From assembly GCA_964547515.1 (NCBI GenBank), contig CAZJOA010000085.1:1-12019 (forward strand): 12,019 bases of DNA. The letters run 5' to 3'. How positions within the stretch are numbered: position 1 is the stretch's first letter; each line of letters starts with the position of its first letter. Origin of the DNA: UBA11524 sp964547515. GTDB taxonomy: Bacteria > Bacillota > Clostridia > Christensenellales > Aristaeellaceae. Shown one piece after another: positions 1-8,349 of this stretch. Made by a program: the position numbers and the translations under genes. The notes under the pieces were generated by a model. That model did not search any database. It worked only from the letters and a program-made list of their open reading frames with translations, and was not told the origin of the DNA.

Positions 1-3
1 GAA

Positions 4-31
4 GGGTCAGGTCGCTGGATGCGCCTGACCC
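4..31. terminator. Terminator-like hairpin after the sugar operon
   Basis: An 8-bp perfect inverted repeat, GGGTCAGG (4-11) and CCTGACCC (24-31), encloses a 12-nt loop and lies just past the pgmB stop codon at 45-47. On the plus strand it is followed by a T-rich run (33-41), and on the minus strand it is preceded by the matching A-rich run, as in bidirectional terminators. Only two T residues of the minus-strand tail are visible before the window edge, so termination of the operon itself is likely but not fully shown. Confidence 0.6.
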
Positions 32-44
32 CTTTTTGTTTGCA

Positions 45-686
45 TTATTCGCCCATGCACTTCAGCAGGTCGCCGAAGGTATCCAGATGCCACCGGGCAC
101 GCGCGTCCTCCCGCGCATCCCCCATGGCGGCGCAGTCGAATCCCCCCGCCGCAGCGGCTTCCACCCCAGCATGGGCATCCTCGACCACAAGGCAGTCCGC
201 GGGCGAAAGACCCAGCATGTCCGCCGCTGTCAGGAACACCTCCGGATGGGGCTTGGAATGGGTGATGCAGTTCCCGTCGGCCACGGCATCGAAGAAATCC
301 GCAAGGCCGATGCGTTCCAGGATGAAGGGCGTGTTCCGGCTGGACGAACCGATCGCCAGCTTCAGCCCCTTCTGACGGAGCGTCAGCAGGGTCGCCTTCA
401 CCTCGTCCGACAGGTCAGCCGGGGACATCCCGTGCAGCAGCGCGCGGTAGGTGGTGTTCTTTTCCTCCGCAAAGGCGGACTTCTCCTCCGCCGTGTAAGC
501 CGTTTCGCTCTTTTCCAGGATGATCTCCAGGCTTTCCATGCGGCTCACGCCCCGCAGACGGTTGTTGATCTGCCGGTCGAAGGGGATGCCGAGCCGATTT
601 GCCAGCGCCTTCCACGCCTGATAATGGTATTCATCCGTGGAACAGATGACGCCGTCCAGGTCGAATATGATGCCCTGACAGGTCAT
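45..686 (-). CDS. pgmB: Beta-phosphoglucomutase (HAD superfamily)
   Basis: This 213-aa cytoplasmic enzyme should interconvert beta-glucose 1-phosphate and glucose 6-phosphate, feeding the product of the adjacent GH65 phosphorylase into glycolysis. It keeps the residues known from the Lactococcus lactis enzyme at nearly identical positions: nucleophile and acid/base D9 and D11 in FDLDGVI, H21, the cap-domain segment RGVSR (45-49), K76, S114/S116/N118, K145 in SKP, and E169-D170 in VVEDAHAG. Position 45 is Arg where L. lactis has Lys. The length is typical. The ATG overlaps the upstream stop codon as ATGA (683-686), and a GAGGAGGTG ribosome binding site lies upstream, so translation is coupled to the beta-helix gene. 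It is the last gene of the operon. Confusion with another HAD phosphatase is unlikely given the full residue match and the GH65 neighbour. Confidence 0.93.
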   Translation of the reverse strand: MTCQGIIFDLDGVICSTDEYHYQAWKALANRLGIPFDRQINNRLRGVSRMESLEIILEKSETAYTAEEKSAFAEEKNTTYRALLHGMSPADLSDEVKATLLTLRQKGLKLAIGSSSRNTPFILERIGLADFFDAVADGNCITHSKPHPEVFLTAADMLGLSPADCLVVEDAHAGVEAAAAGGFDCAAMGDAREDARARWHLDTFGDLLKCMGE

Positions 687-2071
687 TCCTGCGTCACCTC
701 CTCATCAGCAAAGCGGATGCTCTCCCCGTTATGGGGGCTGGCCTCGTACACCAGCTGGTCAAAGCTGCTGATCTCCTCGCCCAGGATCGTCAGCCCGCTG
801 ATGGTCACATGGTCGATCCGGCTGCTCTCGTCGTTCGACCAGATGCGGATGGCGGGCTTCTTGCCCGAAAGCACCTGCACGTTCCGGATGGTCACGCCGT
901 CGATCGTCCCGCGGATGAGGCTCGCCGACCACTGGGATTCGGTGGTGGTCAGATCGATGAGGTAGGGCGTGCCGTCCCCCTCGCCCATCTGCGCGTCCTC
1001 CACAACGATGTTCTCAAAGGTGACATGGCGCACGGCGGCCTGATCGCTGTTGTGGATGGATATGACCGGCTTGTGGAAATTGTGCAGCACGGTGATGTTG
1101 CGGAAGGTGATGTCCTCGATGACCTTGGCGCGGGTCTCGTAGCCGATCTCGCAGCTTTGCGCCAGATCCGTCCAGAGGGTGCAGCCGTCGAAAACGATGC
1201 CGCTCACATCCCCATTGTACCCCTTGACGACCAGGGAATCATCCCAGGAGCGGACGAAGCTGTTGGTGACGGTGATGCTCTGGCAGTTCTGGAAGGTGAA
1301 GCCATCGCTGTTGCTGCGGGCGCTGACGATCTTGACATTGTCGATGGTCGCGTTCTTGCATTTGAGCAGGTTGACCGTCCAGGCGGAGGGATCGAGGATG
1401 GTGATGTCGCGGATGGTGAAGTCGCTGCAATTCGTCAGGCTGATGGGGACGATGGTGTCCGCATAGCGGTCGTAGATGCTGCCGCAGAGGACACCATGCC
1501 CGGCGATGGTGAAGCCCTTGCCCAGGCCGCAGAAGATCTGCCCGTAGATGACGCAGCCCTCGTCCAGATAGATCGTCTCGTTGCTGCGGGGGGTGATGAT
1601 GACATCGCGATACACGCCCGGGCCGTAGTACCGGACCTTCGGGGCATCGGGGTCGGGCTTGTCCGCATCGGGTTCGTCCACGAACAGGTGGAGCGCCCCC
1701 TCCACCTGACCGTTGTACTCGATGGTCAGGTTGGCCGGCTGATCCAGGGTGAAGCACACCCGGCCATCGCGCATTTCCGGCACGATGCCCAGCGCCAGAG
1801 GGCGCACCACGGCGGAGTCCGCCTGCGCGTGTAGGAACTCGATCTCCACCTCGCAGCGTCCCGCACAGGTGGCGATGCCCACCGGCGTGGTGGACAGCTC
1901 GGGTTCGGCCGTCCAGTATCGCTGATGGCTGACGGCCGTCTCGTAGATGGTGATCTCCTGACCGTTCAGCCACACCCGGCAGGACGGCTCGGCATCGGTG
2001 ATGCTTTCGCACAGGGCGCTGGTCAGCAGCAGCTCCGCCAGCACCGTCAGCAGGAGCAGCATTCTCTTCAT
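683..2071 (-). CDS. Secreted GH28-like right-handed beta-helix glycosidase
   Basis: The predicted product is a 462-aa exported polysaccharide-active enzyme. It has an N-terminal signal peptide (KR then a Leu-rich core; cleavage probably near SALC-E), a likely beta-sandwich region of about 120 residues, and then a beta-helix full of repeated I-x-N/F-x-N-x-x-V turns. Numbering from the longer form that starts at 2089, it carries NSDG (D262) and WDDS (D283-D284). The 21-residue spacing is that of the catalytic Asp residues in GH28 polygalacturonases. The GH28 GHG motif is not present; the aligned region reads SCEIGYET (312-319), so galacturonan need not be the substrate. A GH49 (dextranase) relationship was considered but fits less well by Asp spacing. 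I start at 2071 because this ATG overlaps the GH65 stop (ATGA), has GGAGG upstream and gives a clean signal peptide; an in-frame ATG at 2089 would add six residues. It is the only glycosidase in the operon with an export signal. Confidence 0.8.
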   Translation of the reverse strand: MKRMLLLLTVLAELLLTSALCESITDAEPSCRVWLNGQEITIYETAVSHQRYWTAEPELSTTPVGIATCAGRCEVEIEFLHAQADSAVVRPLALGIVPEMRDGRVCFTLDQPANLTIEYNGQVEGALHLFVDEPDADKPDPDAPKVRYYGPGVYRDVIITPRSNETIYLDEGCVIYGQIFCGLGKGFTIAGHGVLCGSIYDRYADTIVPISLTNCSDFTIRDITILDPSAWTVNLLKCKNATIDNVKIVSARSNSDGFTFQNCQSITVTNSFVRSWDDSLVVKGYNGDVSGIVFDGCTLWTDLAQSCEIGYETRAKVIEDITFRNITVLHNFHKPVISIHNSDQAAVRHVTFENIVVEDAQMGEGDGTPYLIDLTTTESQWSASLIRGTIDGVTIRNVQVLSGKKPAIRIWSNDESSRIDHVTISGLTILGEEISSFDQLVYEASPHNGESIRFADEEVTQE

Positions 2072-4263
2072 GCGGTGATCTCCCTCCATTCGCCGTAGAG
2101 CCTGATCCGCGCGTGCGTCCCCGTCAGCATGGACAGCGCACAGCCCTCGCGGGTCATATGCACCTTCACCACGCCGTCACCGGCCAGGAAGCGGAAGGTA
2201 TAGCTCTCCCAGCCCTCCGGCAGATGGGGCGCGATGCAGACCGTGTCCCCCTCGGTGTGCAGTCCGCCAAACCCATACACGATGGTCACCCAGGCCGCCG
2301 CGATGCTGGTCAGGTGGAGGCCTTCGGTGGTGTTGCGGTTGTAGTTGTCCAGATCCATACGGGTGGCGAAGCTGAAGAAGTCCGCCGCGACCCTGTCACG
2401 CCCCAGGCGCTGGGCGAGGATGGCGTGGATCGATGGGGACAGCGAGCTCTCATGGATGCAGCGCGGCTCATAGTAGTCGTAATTGGCCTGGAGCTGGCGC
2501 AGGGTGAAGTCCTCCGGGTGGAGGAACATGGCCATGAGCACATCGGGCTGCTTAATCATGTCCGTGCGGTAGATGCGGTCGTAGCTCCAGTGGTCGTAGA
2601 GGGGGAATTCGCTGACCGGAATGGCGTGGATGTCGATGTGCGGCAGGGTGAAATAGCCGTCATGCTGCTCGAACACGCCGTCCGCCGTTTCGTGGATGAT
2701 GATGTGGTCACAGATGGACTGCCATTCCGCCCGTTCCTCGGCGGTGGTGTAGGCATCCGGGTCGTCCACAAGGGTCAGGACATGCAGCGTGTCCCGCAGC
2801 GTCCTGCCGCCCATGTAGTTGGTGTAGAAATTGTTGTTGACCATCATGTGGAACTCATCCGGCCCCATCACGCCCCAGAAGCCGAAGCCGGTGTGATCGG
2901 CGTTCCACCCGCCGCGCGACACCACATAGCGGCTGATCTCCGTCAGCATCTCGATGCCCTCGTGCAGCAGGAAGGCATCGTCCCCCGTCAATTCGGCATA
3001 CACCATGATCGCATAGGCGACGGCGGTGGAGGGCTGCATTTGCAGGCTCGCATGCTGCCACAGGTTGCAGGCCTCATAGCCGTTGAGGGTCGCGATGGGA
3101 TAGCACGCCCCCTGACAGTCCAGCTCCCGGGCGCGCGCTTTGGCCTGCTCCAGCGTGTTGTAGCGGTACATCAGCAGGCTGCGGGCGGCCTGACGGTCAT
3201 TGAGCAGGTAGTACGGCAGACAGTAGGTCTCGCTGTCCCAGAAGGCGTGCCCATTGTAGGCCTCACCGGTCAGCCCCTTCGCGCCGATATTGTGATGTCC
3301 GTCCAGTCCGCGATAGGTCTGATGCAGCTGGAACAGGCAATAGCGGATGCCCTGCTGATTGAGTGCATCGCCCTCGATCTCCACGTCGGAAGCCTGCCAG
3401 TAGCGTGCCCAATGCGCCGTGTTCTGCTCCAGCAGCGCCGCAAAGGACGGCGCTTCGTCCAGCTTGCTCAGGGACAGAGCACCCTCGGGGTTCACATCGT
3501 TGCGGATGCGGCGCACGACGGTGACGGGTTCATCCGCCCGGAGCGCGAGGGTCAGCCGTACACCGGTGCGGTGATCGTCCTGAAGGGCACAGGCGGGGGC
3601 ATCCGTGTCGATGGCGAAGAGGTACTCGACGGTCTGATCCGTCGTGGCGGTCCGATAGCGAACGCCATAGCGGAGTCCGTCCTGCTTTTCGTCCAGCTTC
3701 TGCCATTGGCACTGCCCATTCCCCTGATGACGCACGCCGCCGTCCACCGCCACCTCCAGCGTCAGCGCGGTATCCCTGTCCGCCGTCAGGGTGATGCGCT
3801 GTGCCCCGCAGCGGTAGGCATCCATCCCCAGCAGACGCTCGAAGGTCAGCCTCAGCCGACCGCCATCGGGCAAGGCGGCGGTGTAGCTGCGGCGCATCAG
3901 CCCCGTGCGGAGCTCCAGAACGCGCTGATAGTCCTCCGCCGCGCCGTCCAGGCAAATGCGGTATGCACCGGCGTACAGGCGGACATGCAGGAAGTCCGCC
4001 GCACAGACCATGTAGTGCGTCCGCTTGACGATGCCCCGATAGCCGCCCGGGCCGGCATCCCTGCCCCATTCGTACACGCCGCCGAAGTAGCTGCCCAGCA
4101 GGGAGGGGGCTGACGTCCCCTCCTCGGCGTAACCGCGAACGCCCACAAATTCGTTCGCCAGGGAGAAAATGGATTCCCCCACCAGGTTCTTCTCCGCCGA
4201 CCATGCCGTCTCCACGATCCGCCACGGCTCGCATTCGTATATCCGGTCTGCGATCTTACCCAT
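2068..4263 (-). CDS. GH65 alpha-glucoside phosphorylase (kojibiose/nigerose/maltose phosphorylase type)
   Basis: This 731-aa cytoplasmic inverting phosphorylase should split an alpha-glucoside with phosphate to beta-glucose 1-phosphate plus the released sugar. The GH65 architecture is complete: N-terminal beta-sandwich (about 1-265), helical linker, (alpha/alpha)6 barrel (about 310-660) and C-terminal beta-sheet. The catalytic acid is E470 in GVMGPDEFH, followed by VNNN and YTNYM. Other family motifs are FWDSE (341-345, usually WDTE), KQPDVLM (571-577), HESSLSP (604-610) and the phosphate-loop-like TTEGLHLTSIA (645-655). There is no signal peptide. The start is supported by GGAGG 8 nt upstream. 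It lies 24 bp after GH31 and overlaps the next gene by 4 bp. The adjacent beta-phosphoglucomutase shows it is a phosphorylase and not a hydrolase. Linkage and acceptor specificity (alpha-1,2, 1,3, 1,4, or glucosyl-rhamnose types) cannot be decided from sequence alone. Confidence 0.92.
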   Translation of the reverse strand: MGKIADRIYECEPWRIVETAWSAEKNLVGESIFSLANEFVGVRGYAEEGTSAPSLLGSYFGGVYEWGRDAGPGGYRGIVKRTHYMVCAADFLHVRLYAGAYRICLDGAAEDYQRVLELRTGLMRRSYTAALPDGGRLRLTFERLLGMDAYRCGAQRITLTADRDTALTLEVAVDGGVRHQGNGQCQWQKLDEKQDGLRYGVRYRTATTDQTVEYLFAIDTDAPACALQDDHRTGVRLTLALRADEPVTVVRRIRNDVNPEGALSLSKLDEAPSFAALLEQNTAHWARYWQASDVEIEGDALNQQGIRYCLFQLHQTYRGLDGHHNIGAKGLTGEAYNGHAFWDSETYCLPYYLLNDRQAARSLLMYRYNTLEQAKARARELDCQGACYPIATLNGYEACNLWQHASLQMQPSTAVAYAIMVYAELTGDDAFLLHEGIEMLTEISRYVVSRGGWNADHTGFGFWGVMGPDEFHMMVNNNFYTNYMGGRTLRDTLHVLTLVDDPDAYTTAEERAEWQSICDHIIIHETADGVFEQHDGYFTLPHIDIHAIPVSEFPLYDHWSYDRIYRTDMIKQPDVLMAMFLHPEDFTLRQLQANYDYYEPRCIHESSLSPSIHAILAQRLGRDRVAADFFSFATRMDLDNYNRNTTEGLHLTSIAAAWVTIVYGFGGLHTEGDTVCIAPHLPEGWESYTFRFLAGDGVVKVHMTREGCALSMLTGTHARIRLYGEWREITA

Positions 4264-4287
4264 TTCATGTGCCTCCTTCGGTGTCGG

Positions 4288-6663
4288 TCAGTCGGCGGAA
4301 AGCAGCTCCAGCACTGCGCCGTAGAGCGCTTCCGGCAGCGACAGCATGTGCAGCTGCGCAAGGAAGCTCACGCGATCCTTCGCCTGTCGCGCCATGTGCA
4401 TCACATTGTCCTTCTGGTCAAAGGGGATCTGCGCGGGCATGAGCAGCGCGTTGAGGCGCGCATGCCAGTCCGGCGCGGGGACGGCAGGCGCGTCCGTCCA
4501 GCGCAGGGTCGCCCCGTGGGCAGCGTCCGTGTCCAGCGTCAGCCGGAGCGCACGCCGCGACGGGTCGTAGGTCATCGTGTAGGGGCAGCTGGAGGTCTGC
4601 GGCGCGGCATCGGCAAAGCCGTTCAGCTCGACGATGTACCGCCGGCCGTCCGGGAGCAGGGACGCATCGCCCTCCACGGGCAGGAGCGTCAGCGTGATGC
4701 CCTCCTGCATGCACAGGCGGACGCGCGTCACCGCCTGACGATACGCCGGATCGGCGGGCAGGGTGGCATTGTCCTCGATCAGCAGACCCTCGCCGTCCGC
4801 GCCGGGGAAGACCCGCAGCAGCACGGTCTGCGGCAGGTCAGCGCCATTGCCGGGAATTTCGGCGGCATCCATGGGGAGGATCGTCCCGGCCTTGACCAGC
4901 ACGGGCATGTCCTCCAGCGGGCGATACATGTTCAGCATCCGTCCGCCCTGATAGCGCAATCCGGTGAAGAAGTCCGTCCACAGCCCCTCGGGCAGCCAGA
5001 CCTCCGTCCCGGCGACCTTCGACACGGTGTCCGCCGGACGGATCACCGGGCTGACGATCATGCCGTCACCCAGCAGATACTGATGCTTGCAGACGTAGTA
5101 CAGCAGCCGCTCCTGCGGGTGGTCGTAGTACATGGGGCGCAGCAGCGCCGTGCGATCCCGGCTGGAGAGCAGATTCTGCGTATACAGCCACGGCAGCAGC
5201 TGATGGCGCAGACGCAGGTATTTCTTCATCACGGCCTGCGCCTCCGCCGGATAGAGCCAGGGCTCCTTGCGCATGAAGCGGCTGGTGGACGAATGCAGGC
5301 GCATGATGGGCGAGAACACGCCAAACTGCACCCAGCGCACGGCCAGCTCGTCGTCCTTGACGCCGTGCATGTGTCCGCCGATGTCGTGACTCCACCAGGT
5401 GTAGGCGATGTTCGCCGCCGTCGCGGTGAAATACGGCTGGAAGGCCAGGGAATCCCAGGTGGCGCAGGTGTCGCCGGAGAAGCCCACCGGATAACGGTGA
5501 CTGCCCGGTCCGCCGAAGCGCGAGAGGATCAGCGCAGGCCGACCGGCTTCCAGCGCATGCTGATAGCGGGTGTGGTTGAGCACGAAGAGCGGATCCATGC
5601 CCGGGTCGCTCGTGCCGCCCTGCTGCTGCCAGTCGATCCACCAGAAATCGACACCGCTTTCCTCGTGGGGGGTGAGGACGCTGTCCTCAAACGCACGGCG
5701 GAAATGTGCGTCCGCCGCATCAAAGGGGAAGGGCTTCTCCGCTGCGGGGTCTTCGCCCAGCGCCCGTGCCATCGACGGGTACATCTCCTCGCAGGAACGC
5801 ACGCCGTCCGCCGGGTGATCGTTCAGCGTCACCGCCAGACCATGGGCGTGCAGCCACTGGAGCAGCTTTTCCGGCTCGGGGAACTTCTCCCTGTCCCAGG
5901 TGTAGCCCGTCCAGCCCGTGCCGTGACGCGGATCGATCTCCGTCACATGCCAGTTCATGTCCAGCACGGACACGGACAGCGGTACGCCCTCGCTTTCGAA
6001 GCGCTCCATGAGCGCCTGATAGCTCTCCTGCGTGTAGGGGTAGAAGCGGCTCCACCAGTTGCCCAGGGCGAAGCGCGGCACGGGCGGCACACGGCCGGAA
6101 AGGGTCAGGAAATCCCGCAGACAGCCCCGATAGTCATGCCCGTAGGCGAAAAGGTACAGATCCTCGCCATGCGCCTGCGCGGGGAGGAGCGTCCCTTCTG
6201 CGTCCATGCGCATGGAGCGGCTGTCATCCAGCACCGCATAGCCCTTGGCGGACATCAGCCCCTCGCCCAGGGGGATCGCGCCGTCCGCCTCATCCAGCGT
6301 GCGTGCCGTGCCGCCCAGGGTGTCCGCCGGATCACCATAATGCCAGATGCTGGCGTAATAGGAGTACGAGCCCTTCAGCGTGACAGACAGCCCGGTGGCG
6401 GAAAACGGCGCTTTGTCGTACACCAGCCGCAGCGCCTTCGTCTCGACGATCAGCTGATCTGCCGTGTCCGCCACGGTGAATTCCGGCACGGGGAACTCGC
6501 GGCACAGCGCCATCTGCGTCGCCGTGTCGCAGAACGCGCCGCCGGGGGCATGCTCCAGGCGGAGCAGGCAGTCCGTCAGCACGGTAATGCGGTAATCCTT
6601 CCCCTGCACGACGGCTTCGGCGTGTGCCAGCGGGCGGATGGACCAAATATCTGTCACTTTCAT
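4288..6663 (-). CDS. GH31 alpha-glucosidase/alpha-xylosidase-type hydrolase
   Basis: This 791-aa protein is a retaining exo-alpha-glycosidase of family GH31. It has no signal peptide, so it should act in the cytoplasm on imported oligosaccharides. The order is an N-terminal beta-sandwich (about 1-195), a TIM barrel starting near RFALGNWWSRFYPY (197-210), then beta-sandwich domains and a helix-rich tail (about 730-791). The nucleophile is D344 in WWIDWQQ and the acid/base is D398 in GFSGDT. Substrate-pocket motifs are VLDMNWH (233-239) and WWSHDIGGHMHG (423-434). The nucleophile context differs from the common WxDMNE of many GH31 members, so it belongs to a divergent branch. An AGAGGTG ribosome binding site precedes the ATG. 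It follows the binding-protein gene after 84 bp containing a hairpin. Alpha-glucosidase is favoured over alpha-xylosidase because of the GH65/pgmB context, but this is inference. Confidence 0.9.
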   Translation of the reverse strand: MKVTDIWSIRPLAHAEAVVQGKDYRITVLTDCLLRLEHAPGGAFCDTATQMALCREFPVPEFTVADTADQLIVETKALRLVYDKAPFSATGLSVTLKGSYSYYASIWHYGDPADTLGGTARTLDEADGAIPLGEGLMSAKGYAVLDDSRSMRMDAEGTLLPAQAHGEDLYLFAYGHDYRGCLRDFLTLSGRVPPVPRFALGNWWSRFYPYTQESYQALMERFESEGVPLSVSVLDMNWHVTEIDPRHGTGWTGYTWDREKFPEPEKLLQWLHAHGLAVTLNDHPADGVRSCEEMYPSMARALGEDPAAEKPFPFDAADAHFRRAFEDSVLTPHEESGVDFWWIDWQQQGGTSDPGMDPLFVLNHTRYQHALEAGRPALILSRFGGPGSHRYPVGFSGDTCATWDSLAFQPYFTATAANIAYTWWSHDIGGHMHGVKDDELAVRWVQFGVFSPIMRLHSSTSRFMRKEPWLYPAEAQAVMKKYLRLRHQLLPWLYTQNLLSSRDRTALLRPMYYDHPQERLLYYVCKHQYLLGDGMIVSPVIRPADTVSKVAGTEVWLPEGLWTDFFTGLRYQGGRMLNMYRPLEDMPVLVKAGTILPMDAAEIPGNGADLPQTVLLRVFPGADGEGLLIEDNATLPADPAYRQAVTRVRLCMQEGITLTLLPVEGDASLLPDGRRYIVELNGFADAAPQTSSCPYTMTYDPSRRALRLTLDTDAAHGATLRWTDAPAVPAPDWHARLNALLMPAQIPFDQKDNVMHMARQAKDRVSFLAQLHMLSLPEALYGAVLELLSAD

Positions 6664-6683
6664 GGCTGCACCTCTTCTGAAAA

Positions 6684-6711
6684 GGGGCTGCTACACGGAT
6701 GCAGCAGCCCC
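6684..6711 (-). terminator. Intercistronic hairpin with short T-run (attenuator/stabiliser)
   Basis: A perfect 9-bp inverted repeat, GGGGCTGCT (6684-6692) and AGCAGCCCC (6703-6711), has a 10-nt loop. Read on the minus strand it is followed directly by TTTT. It sits in the 84-bp gap after the sugar-binding protein gene and before GH31. Such hairpins typically act as partial terminators or block 3' exonucleases, giving more binding protein than downstream enzyme. The T-run is short, so read-through is expected. Confidence 0.7.
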
Positions 6712-6747
6712 AGCGTTATGTGATCGGGTCAAACACAAACGGATTGA

Positions 6748-8295
6748 TTATTCGCCGATGTACTTGGCATAGGCATCGAGGTGGATCTGGATGAGATCCT
6801 CCACGCCCATCTTCTTCAGCTGAGCGATGTAGGCATCCCACTCCTCGTCGATGCCGCCCTCGGTGACCCAGTGCGCGTACTGCTGGTTCACATAGTTGAT
6901 GATGTCGGGGCTCAGGAAGCCCATCTCGTCCAGCTGCTCGGCGGTGTAGGCCACAACGGGGAAGGTGTCACGGGCATAGGCGGCGTTCACGGCATCGTCA
7001 GCCAGCTTGATGCCATCGCCCTCGGTGGTGGGCAGGATGACCTTGCTCTCGAACGCTTCGCTCATGTACTTCGGGCCATGGTCGCGGAAGGAGAACGTCC
7101 AGCAGGAGGTATCCAGGTTGATGCCGGAATCCTCAGCGGGCAGCAGCACTTCATAGGTGCCGTCCTCGTTCTTGGCGATCTTGCCATCGGCGATGGAGCC
7201 ATAGTAGGTCTGGAGGGAGGCCTCGTCGGTGTAGAACTGGTCAGCCCAGGTCAGCAGCTTGCCGACGTCCTTGCAGTTCTTGGTGATGACCAGCTCGTTC
7301 TTGCCGTAGTTCAGATAGGTGGGGTCGGATTCGACATAGCGCACGCCATCGGGGCCGGCAACGGCTTCCATGACGACATAATCCTTGGCGTTGCCCAGCA
7401 GCTCAGCGTCAGCCGTCCAGCCGAACACGATACCGGTGCGCGGGCCGGCGGTGGTATCCTGGATCTTGGCGCGGACCATATCGGCGGTCTGGGTGAAGTG
7501 CTCGGGATCCAGCGCGCCGCGGACGTACAGGTCATGCGCCCACTTCACGGCTTCCTTGTAGTTCTCGCCCATGGGGACGAAGTAGGGCTTGCCCTCGGCG
7601 TTCATGCCCATCATGTTGCCGGAGCGGCTGGCCTGCACGCCGAAGGGCAGGAGCAGGTTGTTCAGGTCAAAGGCCAGGGAGGACGCGGCGATGTAGCCAT
7701 AGCGACCCTCGCCGGACTGGGAGAAGGCCACCAGGGTGTCCGCCAGCTCGGTGTAGGTGGTGGGCATGGGCAGGTTCAGCTCTTCCAGCCAGACCTTGTT
7801 GATGTACATTTCGTTGGCGGTGATGGGGCGCATGGGCAGCTTCTTGGGCAGAGACCAGATGTTGCCGTCCGCGTCGGTGCACAGCGCCTTCATGGCCGGA
7901 TCGCTCTCGAAGATCGCGGTCAGGTTGGGCATGTACTGCGGGATCAGCTCGCTCAGCTCCACGAAGTACTCGGTGTTGGGGATGATGTCGGAGTCGGTCA
8001 GGCTGATGGAGCCGAAGAAGGCATCCGGCAGCGCGCTCAGGCCGCTCGCCAGCATCAGGGACTTCTGATCGCCCCAGGTGGCGTTGTAGTAGGGCTGCCA
8101 CTCGATGGTGACACCGGTCTTCTCGCCGATCTCATTCAGGAAGGCAGTCTGGGTGAAGTCAACGCCCCAGGTCTCGGTCCAACGAACGACCGCGACGGTG
8201 AAGGTTGCGTCATCCTCAGCGGTTGCGACGGCGCACATGCCCATCAGCATGCACACAGCCAGGAGCAGGGACAGCAGGTTACGCAGGTTCTTCAT
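6748..8295 (-). CDS. ABC transporter sugar-binding protein (family 1, LplA-like)
   Basis: This 515-aa extracellular solute-binding protein should capture oligosaccharides and pass them to the two permeases encoded just upstream. It begins with a signal peptide (MKNLRN, hydrophobic core, AVATA-E; cleavage likely after residue 26). The two Cys residues in this segment (15 and 21) are not preceded by Gly, Ala or Ser, so no good lipobox is present and lipoprotein anchoring is doubtful. The mature part has the mixed alpha/beta, aromatic-rich composition of large family 1 binding proteins, and about 500 residues is usual for those paired with LplBC-type permeases. GGAGGG lies 6 nt before the ATG. 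Gene order (permease, permease, binding protein) supports the call. The ligand cannot be read from sequence; an alpha-gluco-oligosaccharide is inferred from the operon. Confidence 0.9.
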   Translation of the reverse strand: MKNLRNLLSLLLAVCMLMGMCAVATAEDDATFTVAVVRWTETWGVDFTQTAFLNEIGEKTGVTIEWQPYYNATWGDQKSLMLASGLSALPDAFFGSISLTDSDIIPNTEYFVELSELIPQYMPNLTAIFESDPAMKALCTDADGNIWSLPKKLPMRPITANEMYINKVWLEELNLPMPTTYTELADTLVAFSQSGEGRYGYIAASSLAFDLNNLLLPFGVQASRSGNMMGMNAEGKPYFVPMGENYKEAVKWAHDLYVRGALDPEHFTQTADMVRAKIQDTTAGPRTGIVFGWTADAELLGNAKDYVVMEAVAGPDGVRYVESDPTYLNYGKNELVITKNCKDVGKLLTWADQFYTDEASLQTYYGSIADGKIAKNEDGTYEVLLPAEDSGINLDTSCWTFSFRDHGPKYMSEAFESKVILPTTEGDGIKLADDAVNAAYARDTFPVVAYTAEQLDEMGFLSPDIINYVNQQYAHWVTEGGIDEEWDAYIAQLKKMGVEDLIQIHLDAYAKYIGE

Positions 8296-8322
8296 GGTTT
8301 TCCCTCCATTTCTGATTATGTA

Positions 8323-8341
8323 GAAGGCTCTGTCAGCCTTT
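8323..8341 (-). other. Small hairpin between permease and binding-protein genes
   Basis: AAGGCT (8324-8329) and AGCCTT (8335-8340) form a 6-bp stem with a 5-nt loop, extendable by one G-T pair, in the 54-bp gap before the binding-protein gene. No T-run follows on the minus strand, so it is not a terminator. It could be an RNA processing or stability element that separates the binding-protein message from the permease message; this role is inferred. Confidence 0.4.
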
Positions 8342-8349
8342 ACACCATA

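Noticed and set aside
2113..4113. Long plus-strand open frame (about 666 codons) opposite GH65
   Set aside because: It is the antisense shadow of a full-length GH65 gene with no independent domain.
4267..6723. Long plus-strand open frame (about 818 codons) opposite GH31
   Set aside because: The minus-strand frame has complete GH31 catalytic motifs. The antisense product is Arg/His/Gln-rich low-complexity sequence typical of a shadow frame.
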